Source: an uncultured Clostridia bacterium
Lineage (GTDB): Bacteria > Bacillota > Clostridia > Oscillospirales > Oscillospiraceae
Reading direction: 5' to 3'
Length of the DNA stretch: 20,428 nucleotides
Assembly: GCA_946539175.1 (NCBI GenBank)
Contig: CAMNHH010000020.1
Span: forward strand, 1 to 20,428
Made by a program: the position numbers and the translations under genes. This document shows, piece by piece, positions 1-5,855 of this stretch. Within the stretch, counting starts at the first letter, position 1; each line of letters opens with the position of its first letter. The notes under the pieces are model-generated. The model did not search any database. It was given only the letters and a program-made list of their open reading frames with translations, and had not been told where the DNA came from.

Positions 1-49
<49 letters not shown>

Positions 50-60
50 AGATGGCCGGT

Positions 61-76
61 GGGAACTGCCGTTCCC
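61..76 (-). other. Perfect hairpin in the pre-tRNA leader
   Basis: GGGAAC and GTTCCC form a 6-bp perfect stem with a 4-nt loop (GGCA). It lies between the predicted transcription start (about 84) and the tRNA 5' end at 49, eleven bases upstream of the mature end. It is not followed by a T-run in the transcript, so it is not a terminator. It probably folds in the precursor. Confidence 0.55.
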
Positions 77-90
77 CTCACAGCATGGGT

Positions 91-119
91 ATTATAGCAC
101 AGCTCTTTGGAAAATGCAA
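91..119 (-). promoter_or_regulatory. Sigma-A promoter for tRNA-Ala
   Basis: On the minus strand, TTGCAT (114-119) is followed after 17 nt by a perfect TATAAT (91-96). The spacing is ideal and transcription would start near 84, giving a leader of about 35 nt before the tRNA. Confidence 0.8.
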
Positions 120-155
120 GTGTTTTTTTCACAAAATTGAAAAATTTTTTCAGAA

Positions 156-179
156 GGGAAAACGCATTTCGCGCTGCGC
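156..179 (-). terminator. ispF: Possible weak terminator after ispF
   Basis: About 27 nt after the ispF stop on the minus strand, GCGCA and TGCGT can pair (5 bp including one G-T) around an 8-nt loop, followed by TTTTCCCTT. The stem is short and the T-run broken. Nothing stronger is seen between ispF and the tRNA promoter, so this is the best candidate but a weak one. Confidence 0.3.
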
Positions 180-206
180 TCAAAGGACAGAGATGCTTTG
201 CAATGC

Positions 207-677
207 TTAGTCTTCCAGCAGGCAGACGGCATGACAGGAGATGCCCTCTCCCCTGCCGGTGAAGCCCAGGCGTTCCTCCGTGGTGGCCTTGACGTTGATC
301 CGCTCCGCCTCGATCCCAAGGGTGTCGGCAAGACGCTGCTCCATCTCGGAGAGACGGGGCGCCAGCTTGGGCGCCTGGGCGATCAGCGTCACGTCAATGT
401 TGCCCACCCGGTAGCCCTTCTCGGTCAGCAGCGTCCGAACGTGGGCCAGGAGCTTCTGGCTGTCGATGCCCTTGAAGGCCGGATCGGAATCCGGAAAATG
501 ACGGCCAATGTCTCCAAGGCCCGCGGCGCCCAGCAGAGCGTCCATAACGGCGTGGGTCAAAACGTCCGCATCAGAATGGCCGTCCAGACCAAGGCGGTAG
601 TCCAGCTTTACCCCGCCCAGGATCAGATCACGGCCCGGCACCAATCTGTGTACGTCATATCCGTGGCCGATCCTCAT
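207..677 (-). CDS. ispF: 2-C-methyl-D-erythritol 2,4-cyclodiphosphate synthase
   Basis: Cytosolic MEP-pathway enzyme. It cyclises 4-diphosphocytidyl-methylerythritol 2-phosphate to methylerythritol 2,4-cyclodiphosphate with release of CMP, on the way to IPP and DMAPP. The 156 residues are the normal family length. The zinc ligands sit at the same positions as in the E. coli enzyme: Asp8 and His10 in GYDVH, and His42 after GHSDADVLTH. The conserved HFPD segment lies at 60-63, and the C-terminal KATTEE...GRGEG segment (130-145) carries the Thr/Glu substrate contacts. The ATG overlaps the ispD stop as ATGA (674-677), so the two are translationally coupled, as is common for ispD-ispF. Confidence 0.97.
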   Translation of the reverse strand: MRIGHGYDVHRLVPGRDLILGGVKLDYRLGLDGHSDADVLTHAVMDALLGAAGLGDIGRHFPDSDPAFKGIDSQKLLAHVRTLLTEKGYRVGNIDVTLIAQAPKLAPRLSEMEQRLADTLGIEAERINVKATTEERLGFTGRGEGISCHAVCLLED

Positions 678-1402
678 TTCTCCGCCCTCGCTTTCAGCAG
701 GGCCTCCGCCAGAATCAGGTCCGTGGGTGTGGTGACCTTCAGATTCTCGTCGCTGCCGGGGGTGATGATCACGTTGACGCCGAACTGCTCCGCTGCGGAG
801 CAGTCGTCGGTGATCTCCTTTTTTTCCGCAATGGCCCTGTCCAGGGCGGCCCGGTACAGCTCAACGGCAAAGACCTGAGGGGTTTGAACGGCATAGAGGG
901 CGCTGCGGTCCGGGGTGGACTCCACCACGCCTCCGTGGACCACCTTGATGGTGTCCTTCACCGGGATAGCGGGGGCTGCGGCGTTGAATTTGGCAGCCTT
1001 CCGCACCGCGTCATGAATAACGGCCTGGCTCACCAGAGGTCGGGCGCCGTCGTGGATGGCCACGAAGCCGCAATCCTTGGAGACGTGATCCAAGCCCGCC
1101 TGCACGGAGGCGGCACGGCTCTCCCCGCCCCGGCAGATCTTGTTGACCTTGCTGAATTTCTTGGTCACGCATAGCTCGCTCAGAGGCTCCAGCAGATCCT
1201 CCCGGGTCACCAGGATGATCTGTTGAATGTCGTCGTTCTGCTGAAAAGCCCGGATGGTATGCGCGATCAGAGGCTCGCCGCAGAGCTCGGCCATGATCTT
1301 ATCGGTGCCATTCATGCGGGCGGCGTTTCCGGCAGCCACAATGACGGCGGCGCACTTGGCGCCCCGGGAAGAGATCTTGCGCAGGACCTTGGAAATACCC
1401 AT
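674..1402 (-). CDS. ispD: 2-C-methyl-D-erythritol 4-phosphate cytidylyltransferase
   Basis: Transfers CMP from CTP to methylerythritol 4-phosphate, the step that feeds the pathway enzyme encoded just downstream. After a short basic N-terminus comes the nucleotidyltransferase signature VIVAAGNAARM...DK (residues 21-38), which holds the Arg and Lys expected for CTP binding and catalysis. It is followed by the DGARPLVS segment and the VKDTIK segment. The 242-residue length is slightly above the usual 225-235 because of about 15 extra N-terminal residues. The start is supported by AAGGAGG seven bases upstream of ATG. It lies 99 nt downstream of murD on the same strand, in a stretch holding a short hairpin repeat. 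Confidence 0.96.
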   Translation of the reverse strand: MGISKVLRKISSRGAKCAAVIVAAGNAARMNGTDKIMAELCGEPLIAHTIRAFQQNDDIQQIILVTREDLLEPLSELCVTKKFSKVNKICRGGESRAASVQAGLDHVSKDCGFVAIHDGARPLVSQAVIHDAVRKAAKFNAAAPAIPVKDTIKVVHGGVVESTPDRSALYAVQTPQVFAVELYRAALDRAIAEKKEITDDCSAAEQFGVNVIITPGSDENLKVTTPTDLILAEALLKARAEK

Positions 1403-1418
1403 GGGAATTCCTCCTTCA

Positions 1419-1447
1419 GTTTCGGGCGGCCAATGACCGCTCCTACA
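1419..1447 (-). repeat. TGTAG-hairpin short repeat, copy A
   Basis: In the murD-ispD gap, minus strand: TGTAG, then a hairpin of GCGGTC/GGCCGC around ATT, then CG and a short A-run. Its layout and 29-nt length match copy B at 3649-3677. A second TTTCGGGCGG word recurs 38 bp away at 1458-1467, as plus-strand direct repeats. It resembles small GC-rich intergenic repeats that I recall from gut Clostridia; this family assignment is from memory and unchecked. Confidence 0.5.
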
Positions 1448-1477
1448 GAGTTGCCGCTTTCGGGCGGATGAGTTCGC

Positions 1478-1506
1478 AGGCGCCGCGACGTATGCGCGCT
1501 GCTACA
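1478..1506 (-). repeat. TGTAG-hairpin short repeat, degenerate copy C
   Basis: Starts with TGTAG on the minus strand, whose TAG is the murD stop codon (1502-1504), followed by a GC-rich stretch where CGCG and CGCG can pair. It shares the TGTAG start and overall size with copies A and B, but the stem is poor, so membership is uncertain. Confidence 0.3.
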
Positions 1507-2881
1507 GGGACATGACGGTCTTTTTGAATTCCCTGCCCCGGACCATGAAATTCTTGAACCTGTCGAAGGCCGGACCGGCGGGAGAGAGGATCACAACGTC
1601 GCCGGGCTTCGCCATCCGGGCAGCCAGACGAACCGCCTCATAGAAGTCCTCCTCGTGGAGGATCTCGGGAGAGCCGGGCTTGTAGTTGGGGGCTGCCAGC
1701 ACAGCGGCCTCGATTTTGGGGGCGGTGGCGCCGGTGAGGATCAGGAGCTTCACATGCTCCACGATCTCGGGTCCCAGCGGATCGAAGGGCACGTGCTTGT
1801 CGTAGCCGCCGGCAATCAGAATCAGCTTCTGGTTGAAGCTGCGAAGGCCCGCGATGGTACGGGTGGGAGAAGACGCGATGGAGTCGTTGTAGTATCGAAC
1901 TCCGTCCTTCTCCCGGACCAGCTCGATGCGATGCTCCACGCCGTTGAATGTACGGGCCACCTCGCGAATGTGCTCGTCGCTGACCATGCCCTGCACCGCC
2001 AGAATGGCGGCCATATAGTTCTCCACGTTGTGCAGACCCGGCAGAAGGATCTCAGACTGGTCCATGATCTTTTCGACAGTCTCCCCTTTTCGCCAGATGA
2101 CGCCGTCTCGCAGGAAAGCGCCCCGCCGCGGCTCCTCCCGACGGGAGAAGGCGGAGATCTGACTGCAGGCCTCCGGGATGAAGGATCTGGTCACGTCGTT
2201 GTCCAGATTCAGGATCAGGCGATCCTCCGGGGTCTGGTGGGCGAAGATCTGACGCTTGCAGGAGATATACTCGGCGTAGTCCTTGTGCATGTCCAGGTGG
2301 TTGGGAGACACGTTGGTGACCACCGCGATGTGGGGGGCGTAGCGGAAATACATCAGCTGCCGGTTGCTGAGCTCCAGAACCACCTTGTCGGTGGGCTCCA
2401 TTTCATCCGCCCGGTCCAGCAGGGGCGTTCCGATATTGCCGCCCAGCCAGACGTGATAACCCTCCGCTTTCAGCATTTCCGAAATCAGCGTGGAGGTGGT
2501 GGTCTTGCCGTCGGAGCCGGTGACGCCGATGATGGGCGCGGGGCAAACGGCGAAGAACGCCTCCATCTCGGAGGTCATATAGGCGCCCCTGGCCTGCAGC
2601 TCCAGAAGCTGGGGCTCGTCCGGGTGGATACCGGGCGTGCGGAAAACCACGTCGCCCTCCAGGCCGTCCAGATAGTGTTCCCCCAGGTGGAGCTTTGCGC
2701 CTCGGGCCTCCAGCTCCAGGACCTCAGGGTCCTGTTTTTCCCGCTCGCCCTTGTCACAGCAGGTGACGTCGATGCCGTAGCGCAGCAGCAGCCTTACCAA
2801 AGGCCGATTGCTGACGCCGACGCCCAGCACCAGGGCTTTTTTGCCCTGCCATTGGGCGAAATATTGATCCAGTCTGGTCAT
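1502..2881 (-). CDS. murD: UDP-N-acetylmuramoyl-L-alanine--D-glutamate ligase
   Basis: Cytosolic Mur ligase that adds D-glutamate to UDP-MurNAc-L-Ala using ATP, in peptidoglycan precursor synthesis. With the ATG at 2881 the protein is 459 residues, the usual size. The N-terminal Rossmann-like UDP-binding part includes ALVLGVGVSN (16-25). The ATP loop is GVTGSDGKTTT (119-129), with Ser-Asp in place of the commoner Thr-Asn. The central domain has VTNVSPNHLDMH (188-199), and the C-terminal domain has HRIE (317-320), NDSIASSPTRT (332-342) and LSPAGPAFDRF (432-442). The reading frame stays open upstream to 3058, but the extra residues are not Mur-like and AGGAG lies 7 nt before ATG 2881. It stands outside a dcw cluster here. 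Confidence 0.96.
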   Translation of the reverse strand: MTRLDQYFAQWQGKKALVLGVGVSNRPLVRLLLRYGIDVTCCDKGEREKQDPEVLELEARGAKLHLGEHYLDGLEGDVVFRTPGIHPDEPQLLELQARGAYMTSEMEAFFAVCPAPIIGVTGSDGKTTTSTLISEMLKAEGYHVWLGGNIGTPLLDRADEMEPTDKVVLELSNRQLMYFRYAPHIAVVTNVSPNHLDMHKDYAEYISCKRQIFAHQTPEDRLILNLDNDVTRSFIPEACSQISAFSRREEPRRGAFLRDGVIWRKGETVEKIMDQSEILLPGLHNVENYMAAILAVQGMVSDEHIREVARTFNGVEHRIELVREKDGVRYYNDSIASSPTRTIAGLRSFNQKLILIAGGYDKHVPFDPLGPEIVEHVKLLILTGATAPKIEAAVLAAPNYKPGSPEILHEEDFYEAVRLAARMAKPGDVVILSPAGPAFDRFKNFMVRGREFKKTVMSL

Positions 2882-2888
2882 AATCATT

Positions 2889-2893
2889 CTCCT
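2889..2893 (-). promoter_or_regulatory. murD: Ribosome binding site that fixes the murD start
   Basis: AGGAG on the minus strand, 7 nt before ATG 2881. Another in-frame ATG two codons upstream (2887) would sit one base from this site, too close to be used, so 2881 is chosen. Confidence 0.75.
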
Positions 2894-2899
2894 ATTGCC

Positions 2900-2920
2900 G
2901 CTGTTCCATACGCGAACAGC
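2900..2920 (-). other. murD: Hairpin directly upstream of the murD ribosome site
   Basis: GCTGTTC and GAACAGC form a perfect 7-bp stem with a 7-nt loop, ending 6 nt before the AGGAG of murD. There is no T-run after it. It could affect translation initiation or mRNA stability; nothing in the sequence decides which. Confidence 0.45.
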
Positions 2921-3167
2921 AATTCTGTTTTGGTGTTGCTCTGTGTCTCGTAAATCATGTCCCCGATCCCACCCTCGTCCGAAGGTCAGCGTTGATGGTA
3001 GTAAGGATGCAGGATAAAAATGCGCGTGTAAGCATGCAGGGCCTGCACGGTAAGGCATACGCCCGCGATACGCGCCCGACGTATCAAGTCTGATTGCGGT
3101 CCGTTCTCGCCCGCCGGAGATCCCGCTCGCCCCTTCGGAGTACCGACTTTTTACGATTCAATGACGC

Positions 3168-3626
3168 TCAGTTTTCCATCAGATCCGTGGTCCAGTTCAG
3201 GCCCTGGATCCGCTCGTCCAGCTCCCGCAGTTCCCTGGAGATGGCGTCCACCTGCTTTTGCAGAACGGAGACCTTCACCGTGGAGAGGATTTTGATCTCC
3301 TTCTGGGAATAGCGATCCACCTTTTCACTGGCGGCGTCCAGGAAGCCCCGCATGATGTTCAGGCGCTTTTTCAGGCAATCCCGACGGGCCAGCAGCGCGG
3401 TTACAGAGACGCCGTTCAGCAGGGTAAGGCTGTTGGTCAGATTGATCCTTGTCATCAGCCATTCCAGGCGTTCCAGAATGGCGTCCAGCTCCTTCAGAAG
3501 CTGCTTGGGATCCTCGGCGGGCTCCTCCCCTTCCTGGGTCTTGGCGTTGTGATTCAGCCGGGTTTGCAGCTCTGACAGGCGGCGCTGAAGATCGGCACGT
3601 TCGGACAGTGCGGTTGCGAGTTTCAT
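3168..3626 (-). CDS. DIP1984 family protein (septicolysin-like), function unknown
   Basis: 152 residues from the ATG at 3626, which has GGAGG nine bases upstream. The N-terminus MKLATALSERADLQRRLSEL and the segment NHNAKTQEGEEPAEDP (34-49) are the hallmarks of the DIP1984 family, sometimes named septicolysin. I recall no established biochemical role for it. The protein is highly charged and Leu-rich with heptad-like spacing (LLKELDAILERLEWL and later QKQVDAISRELRELDERI), so long helices or coiled coils are likely. There is no signal peptide or membrane segment. It follows the SpoU-family methyltransferase by 46 nt and is likely cotranscribed. Confidence 0.85.
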   Translation of the reverse strand: MKLATALSERADLQRRLSELQTRLNHNAKTQEGEEPAEDPKQLLKELDAILERLEWLMTRINLTNSLTLLNGVSVTALLARRDCLKKRLNIMRGFLDAASEKVDRYSQKEIKILSTVKVSVLQKQVDAISRELRELDERIQGLNWTTDLMEN

Positions 3627-3648
3627 TTGCGTTCCTCCGTTCCTGCGA

Positions 3649-3677
3649 TTTGCGGACGGCAGCGTGCCGTCTCTACA
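3649..3677 (-). repeat. TGTAG-hairpin short repeat, copy B
   Basis: Minus strand: TGTAG, whose TAG is the stop codon of the methyltransferase gene, then GACGGCA/TGCCGTC, a perfect 7-bp stem around a CGC loop (3655-3671), then CG and A-run. It has the same order and length as copy A. No T-run follows, so it is not a classical terminator, though it may stabilise an mRNA 3' end between the two genes. Confidence 0.55.
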
Positions 3678-4494
3678 TGGGTTTACATAATTGATAGAAG
3701 GCCACGGCGGAGGCGGCTGCCACATTGAGGGAATCCACGCCGTGGGACATGGGGATTTTCACGGTATAGTCGCTGGAGGCAATTGTGGTATCCGCCAGGC
3801 CGTCCCCCTCGGTGCCCAGCAGCACCGCCAGCTTGGGCTCCGCAAGGAGCCTGGGATCGTCAATGGATACGGTATCCTCCCGCAAGGCCATGGAGGCGGT
3901 TTTGAAGCCAAGGCTCCGGAGCAGAGACATCCCTTCCTCCGGCCAGCTCCCCTCCAGATAAGTCCAGGGGATCTGGAACACGGTGCCCATGCTGACCCGG
4001 ACGCAGCGACGGTACAGTGCGTCGGTGCAGGCGGGGGTCAGCAGCACTGCGTCCATATTGAGCGCGGCGGCCGAGCGGAAAATCGCCCCCAGATTGGTGG
4101 GATTCATCACATTCTCCAGCACCGCAACCCGCCGGGCGTCCCGGCAGATCTCCTCCGGCTTCGGCAGCTTGGGCCGCCGCATGGCGCAGAGCACCCCACG
4201 GGTCAGGGGAAAACCTGTGAGTTGGGTCAGCACCGGCAGAGGCGCCGTGTAGATGGGAAGATCTCCGATCCGCTCCACGATGGAACGGGCCTGACCCTCG
4301 ATGTGCCGCCGCTCCAGCAGCAGGGACACGGGGATGCAGCCCGCGTCCAGCGCCCGGTGGATCACGTTTGGGCTCTCCGCGATGAACAGCGCGTTGGCCG
4401 GATCCGCCCGGTTGACCAGCTGGTTTTCCGTCAAGCGGGCGTATACGTCCAAATCCGGTGATTCGAAATCTGTTATTTCAATGATGTTTGGCAT
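3673..4494 (-). CDS. TrmH/SpoU-family RNA 2'-O-methyltransferase
   Basis: 273 residues with the SPOUT-class knot domain: motif 1 ENVMNPTNLGAIFRSAAAL, motif 2 VLLGTEGDGL and motif 3 IPMSHGVDSLNVAAASAVAFY, in that order in the C-terminal two thirds. These are the SAM-binding and knot residues of enzymes that 2'-O-methylate tRNA or rRNA. The N-terminal part (about 1-95) looks like the substrate-binding extension of the RlmB/TsnR-like group. The exact target nucleotide cannot be read from sequence. The start at 4494 lies 2 nt after the stop of the lipoprotein gene, with only a weak ribosome site, which suggests translational coupling. A longer upstream frame is open to 4764, but it is an antisense-like, Gly/Arg-rich shadow of the lipoprotein gene. 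Confidence 0.9.
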   Translation of the reverse strand: MPNIIEITDFESPDLDVYARLTENQLVNRADPANALFIAESPNVIHRALDAGCIPVSLLLERRHIEGQARSIVERIGDLPIYTAPLPVLTQLTGFPLTRGVLCAMRRPKLPKPEEICRDARRVAVLENVMNPTNLGAIFRSAAALNMDAVLLTPACTDALYRRCVRVSMGTVFQIPWTYLEGSWPEEGMSLLRSLGFKTASMALREDTVSIDDPRLLAEPKLAVLLGTEGDGLADTTIASSDYTVKIPMSHGVDSLNVAAASAVAFYQLCKPM

Positions 4495-4496
4495 AG

Positions 4497-5828
4497 TCAA
4501 TCCGGCCCGATCGCCGTGGTATGCGTTTCTTCCGCGGAGGCTTCCGCCTCCGTGACCGCTTCTGTGACAGTCTCTGTTACCAGGCCGGGCTCCGAGACAG
4601 CTTCCGTTTCCACGAGGGGCTCCGGGTTTTGCTGACTTGTCGGCTCGGCAGCGGCTTCTTCTGTGGGCTGTACGGGTACCTCCGTGGGCTCTGCGGCGGG
4701 CTCTGTAGTGCCCGCCGGGTGTTCCTCCGGCGCTTCCGCCTCCGGGTAGCGCTGCGGATCCCACTGATAAGCACTGAGCGCTTCCGCGGGCAGCAGCTCC
4801 GGCGCTTGCTTGGAAAGCGCCGCGCTGTGCAGATCAAAGTAGCGCCACTGTCCATCCACCAGGATCCGATTCCAATACCAGTCGGTGCCGTCCTTTTGAC
4901 CGTAAACCAGCTCGCATTCCTCTCCCGCCCGGCGGAATAGATACTCCACCACGGAGGCCATCGTACGGCTGCTGCCCTGCTTCAAAACCAGCTCGGTATA
5001 GACAGTGGCATTTTCCGCGGCACGATAATTGCCGCCGGGCAGATTATAGTAGAGGTAGTACAGCTTATCGTCAAGGCTTTCCCGCAGACTCATCAGGTCA
5101 AAATAGCTGTCAAGCTGTACCTGAACGCTTTTGCGCTGGCGGCGCAGGCTCTCCCGGTCGGTGCTGTAGAGAAAGTGAAACTCCAGCACCCGCACGTTGC
5201 CACGGTCCGGATAGACGCCCACGTAGATCGTGGGGATCTCCGTCATCTGATCCGGATGGTGGAGGATATAGTCCTCCAGCAGCGCCACGAAGTCCGTGTC
5301 CACATAGCCGCTGACTTGGATGATATAGGAGCTGGCCAGCTGGGTCATCTCGCTGTAGATCATATCCAAGGCGTGATCCGGGAAGAGATAGGTACCGATG
5401 GATTTGATCTCCTGGGGAGTCAGACGCAGCCGCATCTGGACGGTCACAGTGGCTCCCGCAGGGGTGCTCCCCAGCTGCCACTCAAAGCTGTCCATGGCGT
5501 AGGTATACTTGGGATAGCTGCTGTAGAGGGTGCTCTCCAGCTCCTGCATGGCTGACTCGAGCTTCTCCTGGCTGTAGCCGGGCAAAAGAAATCGTTCCTC
5601 CTCCACCCCCTGGGAGACCATCTGCATGATCCTGGCGCGGAGGGCGAATGGATCCAGAACCGTTTCATACATGGGCGGAGCTTCCGTGGAGGCCGGGGGC
5701 TCCGTGGTGGTTTCCTTGTAGGCAAAGGGGGCGTCATGCTCGTTGACGGAAAGATACTCGTCCGGATACAGGGACCGGCAGCCTGTCAGCAGGAGCAAAC
5801 AGAGCATCGGAACGATCCATCGCTTCAT
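4497..5828 (-). CDS. Lipoprotein with degenerate transglutaminase-like domain
   Basis: 443 residues. A basic start, a hydrophobic stretch and the lipobox LLTGC predict lipidation at Cys17 and anchoring to the outer membrane face. Residues 55-250 are not assigned to a family. Residues 278-335 match the shape of transglutaminase-like domains: YLFRRAGEECELVYG, then DWYWNRILVDGQWRYFDLHS, which parallels HAWN.V.ldG.Wy.vD. The catalytic Cys position appears to be Ser287 and the catalytic His position Trp317, with only the Asp (332) kept, so peptidase or cross-linking activity is unlikely. A Thr/Glu/Pro/Ala-rich tail (362-440) is probably disordered. The ATG has AAGGAG upstream, 27 nt after the topoisomerase A-subunit gene. 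It may bind rather than cut wall peptides; that is a guess. Confidence 0.8.
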   Translation of the reverse strand: MKRWIVPMLCLLLLTGCRSLYPDEYLSVNEHDAPFAYKETTTEPPASTEAPPMYETVLDPFALRARIMQMVSQGVEEERFLLPGYSQEKLESAMQELESTLYSSYPKYTYAMDSFEWQLGSTPAGATVTVQMRLRLTPQEIKSIGTYLFPDHALDMIYSEMTQLASSYIIQVSGYVDTDFVALLEDYILHHPDQMTEIPTIYVGVYPDRGNVRVLEFHFLYSTDRESLRRQRKSVQVQLDSYFDLMSLRESLDDKLYYLYYNLPGGNYRAAENATVYTELVLKQGSSRTMASVVEYLFRRAGEECELVYGQKDGTDWYWNRILVDGQWRYFDLHSAALSKQAPELLPAEALSAYQWDPQRYPEAEAPEEHPAGTTEPAAEPTEVPVQPTEEAAAEPTSQQNPEPLVETEAVSEPGLVTETVTEAVTEAEASAEETHTTAIGPD

Positions 5829-5855
5829 GGTCTCTCCTTTCCGGCGCCGCCTGAC

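Larger units (their letters stand above)
2882..3167. other. Intergenic stretch between the DIP1984 gene and murD
   Basis: About 290 bp with no gene I can support. It holds the murD ribosome site, a 7-bp hairpin at 2900-2920 just before it, a 6-bp inverted repeat GATACG/CGTATC at 3067-3085, and two imperfect tandem copies of a roughly 21-bp GC-rich word (CTCCG..GGG..CGAG) near 3110-3150. No convincing promoter hexamers or T-tailed terminator were found on the minus strand, although murD probably needs a promoter here unless it is read from upstream. Confidence 0.5.

Noticed and set aside
2882..3058. N-terminal extension of MurD by 59 residues
   Set aside because: The extra residues are not Mur-like, and AGGAG sits at the right distance for ATG 2881.
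4495..4764. Longer start for the SpoU-family gene inside the lipoprotein gene
   Set aside because: The 90 extra residues are low-complexity Gly/Arg-rich antisense-like sequence. ATG 4494 gives the normal family length.
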